A stretch of 64,000 nucleotides of DNA from Henriciella sp. (GCA_030066975.1 JASJAO010000005.1:1-64000), one strand, 5' to 3'; counted from the stretch's first letter, positions 1 to 9,021 are shown. Notes: generated by a model not told the origin, from the letters alone. Made by a program: numbers and translations.

Positions 1-656
1 CTGACGCCCCAGATCCGCTTATTGTCTTGTCCGATGGCAATGAAATCCCAAAGTGAGCCATCTAAAAGCGTCGCTGCCGGAACAGCCGCCAGTTTTCCGC
101 CTTCTTCCAGCTCTTCGGTCTTGATGCTTCCGGGCTTGTGATTGTGCACATGACGCCCGTCAGGCCGAATATGTTGCAGACGCCGACCATCGCCACTGAT
201 TTCGACCATGGCGACATCGTGACGAGGCACAGTCTTGAAGGCGATGCGATCCTCGATTTCTGCAAAGCGGTCCTTGATCCACTTGTCGACATCCTCCCAG
301 TCCGTTCCGCCAACCGGGTATACAAAACTTCCATTGAGGTCGGAGACCGGGTCCTTGTAGACGCTTGCGAAGGCGGGCAGCTCGGTCGGCGTGACGGCGC
401 GCATGTCCGCGTTGAGCTCATAGGGCACCGCCTCTGACGTGGAGCCGTCCAGCATGGCCTGAATCGCGCTCTGCAGCGCCTCGATATCTGATTTGATCTG
501 CGCTGTGGTTTGCGCATCCTCACTGGTCGCGCTCACAGCATTCTCAAGGGCACCGAGCCGTGTGTCCAGGAAGGTCACATATTGAGCGAACCCGGCCACA
601 TCAGGCGGGGCCGCCGCGCCGTTGGGAAATACAATCTGAAAATTCGGGTCGGACAT
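1..656 (-). CDS. Phage tail fibre / tail-tip associated protein (C-terminus outside window)
   Basis: An open minus-strand frame runs from an ATG at 656 through the left window edge, giving about 218 residues with no stop. It begins MSDPNFQIVFPNGAAAPP. The ATG overlaps the stop of the upstream tail gene (TGATATG). Residues about 30-60 have a short helical or coiled-coil character (ALENAVSATSEDAQTTAQIK). A segment near residues 155-170 (ISGDGRRLQHIRPDGRHVHN) and the end, SLWDFIAIGQD, look like a receptor-binding or glycan-acting fibre. It is the last gene of the tail module, where fibres normally lie. Exact family and enzymatic activity cannot be judged from the visible part. Confidence 0.6.
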   Translation of the reverse strand, partial: MSDPNFQIVFPNGAAAPPDVAGFAQYVTFLDTRLGALENAVSATSEDAQTTAQIKSDIEALQSAIQAMLDGSTSEAVPYELNADMRAVTPTELPAFASVYKDPVSDLNGSFVYPVGGTDWEDVDKWIKDRFAEIEDRIAFKTVPRHDVAMVEISGDGRRLQHIRPDGRHVHNHKPGSIKTEELEEGGKLAAVPAATLLDGSLWDFIAIGQDNKRIWGV

Positions 657-657
657 A

Positions 658-1365
658 TCAGGTCGGATCCTCTTCAAAGACGAGTGAATAGTCGGAAAAT
701 TGAGGCTTCACGGTGGGGTTGGCCGCGCCGGTCGGATCGACCAGGCGCATCGTGACCCCCGCCCGGTTCAGCGCGACGCTTTGTCCTTCGGCGACAGCTT
801 CGCGAAGCGGCGGGTCGATGGCGATGGTGACCGCGCCGGTCTCATCGGCGCGCACTGGGGCCGCGCCCTTATACATGTGCAAACGTCCCGTCTGCAGCTC
901 AAACAGGTCGCCCGGCGCGAGCGCTTCACCCCCGGGGATCCATCCGGTCAAAGTGAGCGTCCGCGCCCCCACCGCTGCTGCCGCCACAAAGACCGGCCGC
1001 GCAAAAATCCATCCCGTGCCATCGCTAAAGTAAGACCCGTCCAGAAAGGGCTGGCCCGGCGCAGACTGGTCCGCGTCAAGCACGGTCTCAGCCGCGCCGC
1101 TCGGACGGACCCGGCGGAATGCAGGCACTCGGACCTTCACCGCGCCGCCCTGCAATCGCGCCAGCAGCGCATCCATCGCACCTGCCTGCCGTGCGTTCAG
1201 GCGCTGAAAGCTCATTTCACAGACCCAGCGCTCACCGCGAGCGCGGCTCGCGATTTGGGTGGTGGCAGTAAAGGGCGAAACAAAGCGGGCGACGGCGGGC
1301 AGCACGTGCAGGGTCTGCGAGACCGGAAACAGGCCTAGCGGCCAAGGCTCTATCTGTCCTGACAT
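658..1365 (-). CDS. Phage minor tail protein
   Basis: Encodes 235 residues with no signal peptide or membrane segment. It is beta-rich, with alternating hydrophobic strands such as GARTLTLTGWIPGG and SVALNRAGVTMRLVD. It lies between an FN3-like tail-tip protein (12 bp upstream) and the fibre gene, whose ATG overlaps its stop. Its position argues for a structural part of the tail tip or fibre network. The N-terminal half (SFQRLNARQAGAMDALLARLQGG) resembles tail proteins found next to J-like genes in other alphaproteobacterial siphophages, but I cannot name a family with certainty. Confidence 0.6.
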   Translation of the reverse strand: MSGQIEPWPLGLFPVSQTLHVLPAVARFVSPFTATTQIASRARGERWVCEMSFQRLNARQAGAMDALLARLQGGAVKVRVPAFRRVRPSGAAETVLDADQSAPGQPFLDGSYFSDGTGWIFARPVFVAAAAVGARTLTLTGWIPGGEALAPGDLFELQTGRLHMYKGAAPVRADETGAVTIAIDPPLREAVAEGQSVALNRAGVTMRLVDPTGAANPTVKPQFSDYSLVFEEDPT

Positions 1366-1377
1366 AACGGTGGCCCC

Positions 1378-1806
1378 CTAGGCTGAGCCGGGATCAATCA
1401 CCCCGATCGCGAGGTTGAAAGCATTGGCGATGTCTTCCGTCGTTGCGCTCGCCGGATCCGCAATGGCCAGAGCAGCGAGCCCGGTGGGATCAAACGGATC
1501 ATAGGTGGTGGTCCCGGTGCCGCCATCCGAGGTTGAAAGAGGGGCGAGGACGGCCGGTCCGGCCTTGCGAAACGGGCCTTTCAGGTCGCCGCGGTCCACC
1601 GCGCGAATAAAGTACCAGACCTGCGTACTCACCGGCGCGTTTGGATCATCATAGGAGCGCGCTGTGCCGAGCGAGACTAAAGTGGCGCTCGCCTCAATTG
1701 CGGCGCTATCGGTCTCGTCCAAGTCTGCGGTGTGTCGCCAGACTTCATAGGTCAGATCGGCAGGCTCGGCCCGGCCGCGCTCCCAGCGCACAGGTATCGC
1801 TCGCAT
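1378..1806 (-). CDS. Tail-tip protein with a fibronectin type III-like domain
   Basis: Encodes 142 residues. Residues about 15-80 have the FN3 strand pattern TYEVWRHTADL ... TARSYDDPNAPVSTQVWYFIRAVD, including the buried Trp and the Tyr-x-Ile of strands C and F. FN3 modules are often appended to the J-like host-specificity protein of lambdoid phages. Here the module is a separate gene whose ATG at 1806 overlaps the end of the J-like gene. The rest (residues 85-142) is Ala/Thr/Asp-rich and unassigned. Probable role: surface-exposed decoration of the tail tip. Confidence 0.55.
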   Translation of the reverse strand: MRAIPVRWERGRAEPADLTYEVWRHTADLDETDSAAIEASATLVSLGTARSYDDPNAPVSTQVWYFIRAVDRGDLKGPFRKAGPAVLAPLSTSDGGTGTTTYDPFDPTGLAALAIADPASATTEDIANAFNLAIGVIDPGSA

Positions 1807-3419
1807 CAGATAACTCCGATCGAAATTTCACCGACCTGTCCGGGCGGGATCTGGTTACCAGACACGGTGTCGGAGTCCTCTGAGACGTACTCTGTGAGCG
1901 GGGTGGCCGCGTCGGGATCCGCAAAGTCGCTTTCGACATGCGCCGTGGATGTGATGTCACTTGCCAGCCGCCCGGTTTCGGGCTCTTCGGTCAGCGCCCA
2001 GGTTGAGATCAGGTGCGGGACCGCTTCCAGCCCTTCCGGCTCAAATGTGATCGGGACGACATCGCCCGGTGCAATCGCCATGCCCTTCATGTTCAGCGCG
2101 CCATTGCAGCCCTCGCCGCGGCGGCGTTGGCGCAGGACGATCCGTGCCACGCGCTGAGCCTGATACGGCGATGGCGTCAATGGCTGGTTGAGGTCCAGCA
2201 TACGCGGTGCCCCGGGCAGGTCCGGCTGGACGACCTCCGGATAAGCAACCCGCCGCCAATTGTCGTCTTCGCTGATAAACTCCCCGCGAATGCCACCGGC
2301 ACGGTCGGCTGACGAGGTTCGATAAGGAAACTCTGTCGGCCCAACAAAATCAGTTTCATTCAATGAAAAGCCCTGGACCGGCGGATAATAGGCCCCGGGC
2401 CAGGCGCGAAACACACCGCCCGGCCGCGCGTGCCACCCAGCCGCAGACCCGAGGATCCGCCCAAGCACCGTTTGCGGATCTTCGCTGGCCTGAATCACCG
2501 CGCTCAGGCGATAGCGTTTCTCGCTGCCTCCATTCACGGTTGGCACGATCTCATCGCAGATATCTGCCCCGTCTGCGATCTGCGCCCAGTCGGTTTCGGC
2601 GGGCGGGGCGACCTTGCCGGGCAGATGCGCCACAAGGTTCTGGCGTGGCCCATAAATCGAGCGTTCAAAGTGCGCCGCCAGAAGGATCAGATTGTCTGTC
2701 CAGGACCAGGTGGCCGGATCTACCGGATCACTGTTTGGATCCCGTGGATCATGCACTTCAAGCCCTTTGATCACCGCCCCGACATTCGGCGCGCCAACTT
2801 CGAAAACCGAGCTGTCGGATTTCATCACAAAGCCGATATAGGTCCGGCCCTGCAGGCGGTGCTCCGGCGTCCAATAGTCCCCGGCGAGCGCCAGCATCAT
2901 CGCATCGGCGACCTGATCCTCGCCGCCAAGCCCATGGCTGACCATGAGCCGCGAGGCGACATCCGTGCCGCGTGACGTGTAGGACTTATTGTAAGGCGAG
3001 CTCGTAATCGCGCCCTGATTGGGGCCCGCCCAGCTCGCGCCGTCCACCTTGTTCCAGGCCAGCGTCTCGCCATCAATCATCAGGCTTTCAATCTCGGCGC
3101 ATTTGTGGCCCGCCAGCACAATCATCCGGGCCAGTTGCTGCGGCTTACGCGAGCTGTCCCATTCATGAAAGCTGTGTTCTCCGACCACTGTGCCATAGGT
3201 CCTCGCGCGCCCCAGAATGACATCGTGTGGATTGGTGACATTCGCACTGGCAAATTCGCGTTCGCGATCGCCAAATTCCGGACGCGGCATCAGCAAGGCA
3301 TTCGCCCCATAGGCGATGCCTGCATTAATCGCCGCCGCCAGCACCACTTCGGCAATCACAGCAGAGGTTCCGGTCAATCCGGCATAAGAGACAATCGCCC
3401 CGGCGACAGCTTCACCCAT
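1806..3419 (-). CDS. Tail-tip / host-specificity protein (gpJ-like)
   Basis: Encodes 537 residues from the ATG at 3419 (MGEAVAGAIVSY). The frame is open further upstream, but that part overlaps the peptidase-like gene. An N-terminal hydrophobic Gly/Ala stretch (residues 3-40) precedes LLMPRPEFGDRE, typical of J-type proteins. The body has central-tail-tip features: GRARTYGTVVGEHSFHEW, LLAAHFERSIYGPRQ and a region around CDEIV. It is preceded by a peptidase-like and an L-like protein, the lambda L-K-I-J order. It lacks the very long C-terminal FN3 and fibre part of lambda J; those modules sit in separate downstream genes. Probable role: adsorption and triggering of DNA ejection. Confidence 0.75.
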   Translation of the reverse strand: MGEAVAGAIVSYAGLTGTSAVIAEVVLAAAINAGIAYGANALLMPRPEFGDREREFASANVTNPHDVILGRARTYGTVVGEHSFHEWDSSRKPQQLARMIVLAGHKCAEIESLMIDGETLAWNKVDGASWAGPNQGAITSSPYNKSYTSRGTDVASRLMVSHGLGGEDQVADAMMLALAGDYWTPEHRLQGRTYIGFVMKSDSSVFEVGAPNVGAVIKGLEVHDPRDPNSDPVDPATWSWTDNLILLAAHFERSIYGPRQNLVAHLPGKVAPPAETDWAQIADGADICDEIVPTVNGGSEKRYRLSAVIQASEDPQTVLGRILGSAAGWHARPGGVFRAWPGAYYPPVQGFSLNETDFVGPTEFPYRTSSADRAGGIRGEFISEDDNWRRVAYPEVVQPDLPGAPRMLDLNQPLTPSPYQAQRVARIVLRQRRRGEGCNGALNMKGMAIAPGDVVPITFEPEGLEAVPHLISTWALTEEPETGRLASDITSTAHVESDFADPDAATPLTEYVSEDSDTVSGNQIPPGQVGEISIGVI

Positions 3420-3421
3420 GA

Positions 3422-3835
3422 TCAGACCCTCCAGGCTTGCACGAGCGCGGCGGCATCGACATCGGTCAGCCCCTCCGGCGCGGTAAAGGTCTGCCAGACC
3501 CTTTCCGGGCCCAGAACACATAAGGTCGACCCGAAGACGCTGCGCTGCCCGGCAATGCCGAGCGCGCCGGTCTCTGCCTCGTCGAGTCGAACCGGCTGCA
3601 AGCCGAGGCGCCGGGCCGCCTTGGCGGCGCAGCCCGCAAGCGTACCGGCATAGGTGCGCACCGCATTCAAAGCGCCGCGCTCATCGGTCCAGGCGGGCAA
3701 GCCAAGTTCGCGCCGCACATCAAACCCCAGCTGAGCCGAGACCAGATCGAGCGCGAAGCGCACACAATCGCTGTCCCGAAAGTCAGGTCCGGACCGGCGC
3801 GCCCATTCAGCAAGCCGGGCTTCCATAGCCTCCAT
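3422..3835 (-). CDS. DUF6950 / NlpC-P60-like tail-tip peptidase
   Basis: Encodes 137 residues. The N-terminal motif RDSDCVRFALDLV (residues about 21-33) matches the D-C-x(2)-F-x(2)-D pattern of DUF6950 proteins, divergent NlpC/P60-type cysteine peptidases in tail modules. Later residues (GTLCVLGPERVW) match the C-terminal strand region of that family, although I cannot point to a clear catalytic His. It sits where lambda gpK lies, just before the J-like gene. Expected role: local opening of peptidoglycan or a structural hub part. Activity is uncertain. Confidence 0.6.
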   Translation of the reverse strand: MEAMEARLAEWARRSGPDFRDSDCVRFALDLVSAQLGFDVRRELGLPAWTDERGALNAVRTYAGTLAGCAAKAARRLGLQPVRLDEAETGALGIAGQRSVFGSTLCVLGPERVWQTFTAPEGLTDVDAAALVQAWRV

Positions 3836-3838
3836 CGC

Positions 3839-4411
3839 TCAAACCGCCAATGTGATCGGCTCAACCCCGACCGAGGGCTGGAAGTCCATGCCCTTATCAT
3901 CGGGAAACTCAGCGCGCTGATCGGCGGGTGAATAACGCCGGAACCCGATCGCGCTGCGATCGAGACCGGGCGGCTCTGCTGTCACAGTGATGGTTGCGGT
4001 ATTAGCATCATGTCGACGGATAGCGGTGTCATAGTAATCTGAGCGCAGCGTGCGGGCGGACCCAATCACCTCGCCTGTGACCGGATCAAACAGAGCCACA
4101 TAGAGCGAGACTTTCAAATCATCGCGATCAATTTGTTTGATCTTTTCAACAAGGGCCGCGCCTTCAGGCGTGTTGACGCCGGAGAGGACATAGCTTGCGC
4201 CCGACACGCGGCCGGTCAGATCTTCTGACACATCGGCCACCTGCCCCAGCAAGCCGACCCCAAGCCACTGTTTGCCGTCGACTTCAAGCACGCCATAGCC
4301 CGCATGCAGGCGCACCGGGTCGCCCGGATAGTCGAACTCAAACAAGGTCGCAATTTGGACATGCGGCGCGCTTGCCGCTTCCAATTGCTCGGGCGTCCAA
4401 CCTGGTCGCAT
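3839..4411 (-). CDS. Phage minor tail protein (gpL/DUF2163-like position)
   Basis: Encodes 190 residues, beginning MRPGWTPEQLEAASAPHVQI. The sequence contains LFEFDYPGDPVRLHAGYGVLEVDGKQ and LYVALFDPVTGEVIGSARTL, typical of tail-hub proteins that link the tape-measure/tube end to the tip. It lies 16 bp after the tape measure and 3 bp before the peptidase-like gene, as lambda M/L do. No metal-binding cysteines are seen, unlike lambda gpL. Probable role: distal tail or hub protein. Confidence 0.6.
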   Translation of the reverse strand: MRPGWTPEQLEAASAPHVQIATLFEFDYPGDPVRLHAGYGVLEVDGKQWLGVGLLGQVADVSEDLTGRVSGASYVLSGVNTPEGAALVEKIKQIDRDDLKVSLYVALFDPVTGEVIGSARTLRSDYYDTAIRRHDANTATITVTAEPPGLDRSAIGFRRYSPADQRAEFPDDKGMDFQPSVGVEPITLAV

Positions 4412-4427
4412 GATTTACCCTCCACAT

Positions 4428-6695
4428 CTACCCGCCACGGCCGCGACGGATCTGGTCATCGCGATACGTCGCGCGGATCGTCGACGGCTGCTGTTGAATG
4501 CTGCGATTGACATAGCCTTTGAAGACCTCGAACTCGGCTTGAACCGCGTTCAGATCCGCGCTGCTGGCACCTCGCGCCTGGGGTGAGAAGACAAAGGTGC
4601 TGCCGCCACCCGACGTCAGACCGGCGACCTGGTCGGGACGCAGGACAAGTTCGTCCATATCCACCATGGTCAGACGCTCTCGCGCGCCCGGCTTATCGGT
4701 TAAGGGATTGAAGGCACGATAACGGGTCGCATCCCGGCCATAGCCGCCTTCATGCTGGACCGGAATTGAATTGCCACCAATCTGAGGCAGGCCCAGCCCT
4801 CCGAAAATGCCGCCGCCAAACCCTTCAAGCAGACCGCGAAACGAGCGCGACAGGGCCGTCACGCTTTCCTGAAGCCCGATCGCATCAAACACGGCTTGCA
4901 AGGCCACGCGTTTCCAGACATCGCCAAACTCGGTCGCGCCGGTGGCGAGCCCCATCAGACTGAATTCCAGCGTAAATTGCGTGTCGCGATACTGTGAGGC
5001 CGCCTCCGCCGCGCGCTGATAGGACTCTTCGATCTCCTCAGTCGACCGCGCAAGCACATCCTCATCTATCACACCGAGCTCGGCCAGGCCGCCGACATGA
5101 GCAAGGTCCGCATCGCGGCGCTGTTCGGGCGTTTGAAAGCGCTGGGTCAGCAACTCACCCTCGCGCTGGATCGCTTGCTTCAATTGGGCATTCAGGCGCT
5201 GACGGGCACGTTCCTCGCGTTCAGCCTGGTCGGCCCAGCTCTTGGTCAGTTGATCGAGCTCCTTGCCGATCCGGATCTGTTCCTTGCCGATCGGAGTCTT
5301 GGCTTCGAGCGCGGCTTTCTCCCGCGCGAGCGCGAGCTCCATCTGCTCTTGCGTAATCAGACCGGCCTCGAGCAGCTTGTTCAGGCGCTCGCGCTCCAGT
5401 GTGAGCGCGGGCATGATATCGCCCTGTTCGACCAGAAGTTTCGCCGCTTCGCGCTCCAGCCGGTTGCGCTCAGCCCGGGCGGCCCTGCGACCCTGCTCAT
5501 CTTCGGGGTCTTCAAAACTCAGCTGCGGCGGCGTGTCTGTCGCCCCTTCCGGCAGCGGCCCGGCGTCTGAAACCGTTGACCCAAAAGCCTCGAAATAGTG
5601 GTCATAAGCATCAATGAGTTTTTCGTTCGCACGTTCGACCCGCTTCGTGGCGCGGTCTATCCTGCCCGACATGCGGTCAGCCGCCGCGTCTTTGCCATTC
5701 GCGATCAGCGTGTTGCGCTTTTCAACAAGCGTTCCCAGACGCTGTTCTGCAGCCTGCAAAACCGCGTCGCGCTGCTCTACGATCCGTTCAAGTGCGCGGA
5801 CATGGCTGTCGGTTCGGACCTCCTCAAGTTGCAAGACAAGCGATCGCCCAGAATCGACAATACCCGCTCTAAACTTGCGCCAGCGTTGCTCCATGCGGCT
5901 GACAAACACATCCCATTCGCGGTCGAGCTCAGCGCCCATGGCAATGGTCTCGTTGCTGACAATCACGCCTGCATCGACATAGCCCAGGGTCAGCGCGGCC
6001 AGCCCATCGGTCTGGTCACCGAGCACATCAAGCACATCCTCGCCATCGTCGCCAAACGCTTTCTGGGCAATGATCAGTCTGTCCTGCGCATTCGGATAGG
6101 CGTCCAGCTGCTTTAGCAGCGCCGAGAGCTTCGCCTCATAGCTGTCTACCCCATTGACCGCCTCGACCATCTCCGGCGCGACGTCCTTGAGACTGGTATA
6201 AAACTCGCCCATTCCGATCGCCGCTTCGAGCGAGCGTTTGCGAAACGTCTCGAGCCCTTTCTGGACCGACTCGATCGGCACGTCCGCCTCAACGGCGGCG
6301 AGCCCCACCGCCTGCAGGGCCTCAGCTGTAATGTCGAGCCCATCCGCGGTTTCGAGAATCTGCGAGGCATATTCATTCGACCGCTGCAGCTGATCAAACA
6401 GAACCAGAGCCGCCGCGCCCGCCGAGGCGAGGCCCGCCGCCATCGCGATCACGCGTGGATTGATGCTCGCCAGGATCCGGTCAAACGTTTCTGAGCGGCC
6501 CGACAGGTCATGCATGGAGCCTGCGGTTGCGCCGGTTTGCGCCCCGAGCTCGCCCATCTGATCGGCGGTCCCGCTTGCTGCATTGCGGATCCGCGCGAGG
6601 GTTGCATCGCCCTGGGCCTCAACCTCTCTCATATCCTGTCGCCAGGCGCTGGAATCCTGACTGAGCCGGGTGCGGACTTGTGGGCTACGTGCCAT
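4428..6695 (-). CDS. Phage tail tape measure protein
   Basis: Encodes 755 residues from the ATG at 6695 (MARSPQVRTRLSQDSSAW), preceded by a purine-rich GGAAAGGAAATGGCAG. The start lies 11 bp inside the end of the frameshifted chaperone frame. The protein is long and alpha-helical, with an N-terminal coiled coil (DMREVEAQGDATLARIRN), a hydrophobic Ala-rich segment near residues 75-105 (VIAMAAGLASAGAAALVLFDQL), long charged helices (residues about 250-560) and a Gly-rich stretch near 640. It is the longest tail gene and sits directly after the G/GT pair, the canonical tape-measure position. It sets tail length and is ejected with the DNA. Confidence 0.85.
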   Translation of the reverse strand: MARSPQVRTRLSQDSSAWRQDMREVEAQGDATLARIRNAASGTADQMGELGAQTGATAGSMHDLSGRSETFDRILASINPRVIAMAAGLASAGAAALVLFDQLQRSNEYASQILETADGLDITAEALQAVGLAAVEADVPIESVQKGLETFRKRSLEAAIGMGEFYTSLKDVAPEMVEAVNGVDSYEAKLSALLKQLDAYPNAQDRLIIAQKAFGDDGEDVLDVLGDQTDGLAALTLGYVDAGVIVSNETIAMGAELDREWDVFVSRMEQRWRKFRAGIVDSGRSLVLQLEEVRTDSHVRALERIVEQRDAVLQAAEQRLGTLVEKRNTLIANGKDAAADRMSGRIDRATKRVERANEKLIDAYDHYFEAFGSTVSDAGPLPEGATDTPPQLSFEDPEDEQGRRAARAERNRLEREAAKLLVEQGDIMPALTLERERLNKLLEAGLITQEQMELALAREKAALEAKTPIGKEQIRIGKELDQLTKSWADQAEREERARQRLNAQLKQAIQREGELLTQRFQTPEQRRDADLAHVGGLAELGVIDEDVLARSTEEIEESYQRAAEAASQYRDTQFTLEFSLMGLATGATEFGDVWKRVALQAVFDAIGLQESVTALSRSFRGLLEGFGGGIFGGLGLPQIGGNSIPVQHEGGYGRDATRYRAFNPLTDKPGARERLTMVDMDELVLRPDQVAGLTSGGGSTFVFSPQARGASSADLNAVQAEFEVFKGYVNRSIQQQPSTIRATYRDDQIRRGRGG

Positions 6696-7568
6696 CTGCC
6701 ATTTCCTTTCCCGGATCTTCGTCTTCCAGGTCATCGTCTGCGCCTGCAAACGGACCACGTCCCTGCGCCTTGTTCAGCGCCCCTCGGATCAATCCGGCTT
6801 CCGCTGCGCCGATCAGCGCGCGCAGGCCGTCGCGTGTGGCAAGCCCGTCTGGCGCGCGCGCCAGCACTTCTGTCGCATCGAGCCCGACGATCCGACCATC
6901 CATGCCGCCGCGCCGCCACGTGCCAGGCTGGAGCGCGAGATCCAGCAGGATCCGGCCCTCAACTGTGGCGGGCTTGTGTTCAGCGCGCGGGCACCAGTAG
7001 CGCACGCCGTCTCGTTCATTATAGCCCTGACTGGCACACGCCTCGCCGGTGCGATGACAGGCCGCGCACGTCTCCGCGCCGCCGCCAATCTCCCATTGCA
7101 GACGCAGGGCTAGGCTTCCCCCTCCGCACTCAGTTGCATCTCTGATCCCAGCGCCAGACTCATCACCAGTTGCAGCCGCGCCGGATCGCGGACAAAGACG
7201 GCAATATTGGCCAGGTCGAGATCGACTTTGGACATATCTGCAAAGCGCGGTTTGGTCTGCTTGCCTTTCAGAGGCACAGGCAATTGACCCGACCAGGACA
7301 CAAACATCGCCTTGGCGAAATAGATCGCCTGGATCCAGCGGGTAAACCCAAACGGGGACTCGGCGATGACGCGGGCGAAATCCTCTGGCAGGATCCCGAG
7401 ATCGGCCGTGAGTTCACCGCTTTTCTTCAAGCTTACCATGATCTCGGCCGCACTGGCGCGGGCCTGTTCCACGGCGATCGCGTCGAGCGGACGGCACGTC
7501 ACGGTAATGCCGCCGCCAAAATCATGCGGCGCGCTCGCCGCCGCTTCCGCGCCATAGATCAAACGCAT
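6685..7568 (-). CDS. Tail assembly chaperone GT (predicted -1 frameshift product)
   Basis: A second frame, -1 relative to the chaperone gene, is open through the stop of that gene at 7110 and ends at 6685. It has no ATG, GTG or TTG from well upstream down to a GTG at 7005, so it is best read as the extension reached by a -1 slip. A run of five G at 7118-7122 lies three codons before the 0-frame stop; slipping on the GGG codon (7119-7121) continues as GSLALRLQWEIGGG. The product would have about 294 residues. The extension carries a Cys/His cluster (TCAACHRTGEACASQGYN and a later YWC) and an acidic end. Lambda G/GT works the same way: the T part links the chaperone to the tail tube. The slip site is inferred. 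Confidence 0.6.
7110..7568 (-). CDS. Tail assembly chaperone G-like protein
   Basis: Encodes 152 residues in the unshifted frame. It starts at 7568 on the stop of the tail tube gene and stops at 7110. It has an alternating helical pattern (VEQARASAAEIMVSLKKSG, DFARVIAESPFGF) and ends LGSEMQLSAEGEA. Short acidic/helical proteins between the tube and tape measure in siphophages hold the tape measure during tube assembly and normally occur as a short and a frameshifted long form. The stop lies just past a run of G residues, consistent with that pattern. Assignment rests mainly on position and frameshift architecture. Confidence 0.7.
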   Translation of the reverse strand: MRLIYGAEAAASAPHDFGGGITVTCRPLDAIAVEQARASAAEIMVSLKKSGELTADLGILPEDFARVIAESPFGFTRWIQAIYFAKAMFVSWSGQLPVPLKGKQTKPRFADMSKVDLDLANIAVFVRDPARLQLVMSLALGSEMQLSAEGEA

Positions 7569-8551
7569 TAGACAATCACCGGCATGTCATAAGACGGGTG
7601 GGTGTTCTTCAGTGTGAAGCGGGCCGCCGGAGCGGTGTCTGACTGTTTGCCGCGCACGGTGAAGTCCAGATCCTCAAACCCCGGACCTGTGGTTGGCGCG
7701 CTGCGTTTTTCGACCCGCGCGGCCGGGAATTCGCCCTTAAGCCAAAGATTTTCGGACTTTTTCCAAGTCACGTCATGACTGAAATAGCCCCCTTCGCGAC
7801 CACGATCCTGCCAGGTTTCATCCGAATAACGCGCCCGCAATGTCGCATTCATTACCGTGGGCCCGGCAGACATACCGCCTGCATAAGGCGAGCCATCCAT
7901 GAAAGGGTCGGCAACGATGCCATTTTCAAGCGCCATGCCGAAACTGATCACCTTGCTTTCCGAGGCGCCATTATAGGCATAGCCCGGCGAATGGCGGGAA
8001 AAGAACTTGCCGCCCGGGCGAACAATATCGCCCGCGATACTGGCATCGGCAAACGGGTTCTCGCTGCGCCCGATCAGGCCGATCGTCGCCTGCAATTTGC
8101 CGCTTTCCTTTTGCGCGACCAGGTTCAGGGAATTGGCGGCGACGCCATTGAACACTTTGTGTTTGCCCGGACGGCGGACCTCTTCCAGCGTGGCGGTTGG
8201 CAGAATATCTGCCCCAGACTCCCAGACATGGACAAAATCATCCCCGTCTGGCGTGGTTACCGGCTGACCGAAGAGGAGAGAGAGCCAATAGCCGAACTCA
8301 ATCTCGCCCACCGGCACAACAATGTCGCCGGTCACGGTTGGCAAAGCCTCTTCATGTTCGGTCACATCGCGCTGATTGCTGATCGCTGCGCCAAGTACAT
8401 TGTCATCGCTTAGGGGGCTGCGCTCTTCCAGACTGTTGGAATAGAAACGCAGGGCCACAAAGTCGCCTGCCACCGGCTCGCCAAATGTGGTTTCGTGGCG
8501 CAGCGCCAAATGCTGGACACCGCGACCCCGCGGCGAACTTCCTGTCGGCAT
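7568..8551 (-). CDS. Major tail (tube) protein
   Basis: Encodes 327 residues from the ATG at 8551, preceded by a strong AAGGAG ribosome site 7 bases away, consistent with abundant expression. Mostly beta-rich: HLALRHETTFGEPVAGDFVALRFYSNSLEERSP near the start, a middle VTGDIVVPVGEIEFGYWL and a C-terminal DLDFTVRGKQSDTAPAARF. This is the pattern of phage tail tube proteins, whose subunits stack as beta-barrel rings. It lies between the tail terminator and the G/GT chaperones. Larger than lambda gpV (about 246 aa), which suggests an added domain. Confidence 0.75.
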   Translation of the reverse strand: MPTGSSPRGRGVQHLALRHETTFGEPVAGDFVALRFYSNSLEERSPLSDDNVLGAAISNQRDVTEHEEALPTVTGDIVVPVGEIEFGYWLSLLFGQPVTTPDGDDFVHVWESGADILPTATLEEVRRPGKHKVFNGVAANSLNLVAQKESGKLQATIGLIGRSENPFADASIAGDIVRPGGKFFSRHSPGYAYNGASESKVISFGMALENGIVADPFMDGSPYAGGMSAGPTVMNATLRARYSDETWQDRGREGGYFSHDVTWKKSENLWLKGEFPAARVEKRSAPTTGPGFEDLDFTVRGKQSDTAPAARFTLKNTHPSYDMPVIV

Positions 8552-8577
8552 GACAGATCTCCTTTACAGGCTAAAAA

Positions 8578-9021
8578 CTAGAGAATCGGATTGCTGGACT
8601 CGTAGGTGACGGTCAGGCGCAGGGTCGCCTCGACCGCCCGGTCGGAGGCGTCATCGGCATCCAGATCGTCAAACTCAACCCCCGCCATCTGGCTGTCGAG
8701 GCAAGTGCCCCCATAGGTCCAGTCGCGATCATGCTCCGCCCCGATCGCGGCCAGTGCCGCATCAAGCTCCTCATCGGCGTCCGCGCCAGTGAATAGCAGG
8801 CTGAGCGCCAGGTTTGCGACATGCGTGTAGACCGTGTCACCGGGCGCGCCGCCAAGCGCTTCCTCGTCTTCGATCGGCAGGATGCTTTCGCGATAGAATT
8901 GCAGCCGGTCATCACCGCTCGCAATCCGTTTGCGCTTCTTGGTCAGGACTTCGATATCGGTAATGCCGGGCAAGCCGAGCCAGGCGCTCGCCATCGCTTC
9001 CATAGTTGTGACAAGGCTCAT
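8578..9021 (-). CDS. Tail terminator / minor tail protein (gpU-like)
   Basis: Encodes 147 residues, beginning MSLVTTMEAMASAWLGLPGITDIEVLTKKRK. A small alpha/beta protein with an acidic middle and a C-terminal strand ATLRLTVTYESSNPIL. It lies between a DUF6441/gp10-like protein and the tail tube gene, where lambda U (tail terminator) and HK97 gp11-like proteins sit. No catalytic motif is visible. Function inferred from synteny and size. Confidence 0.55.
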   Translation of the reverse strand: MSLVTTMEAMASAWLGLPGITDIEVLTKKRKRIASGDDRLQFYRESILPIEDEEALGGAPGDTVYTHVANLALSLLFTGADADEELDAALAAIGAEHDRDWTYGGTCLDSQMAGVEFDDLDADDASDRAVEATLRLTVTYESSNPIL

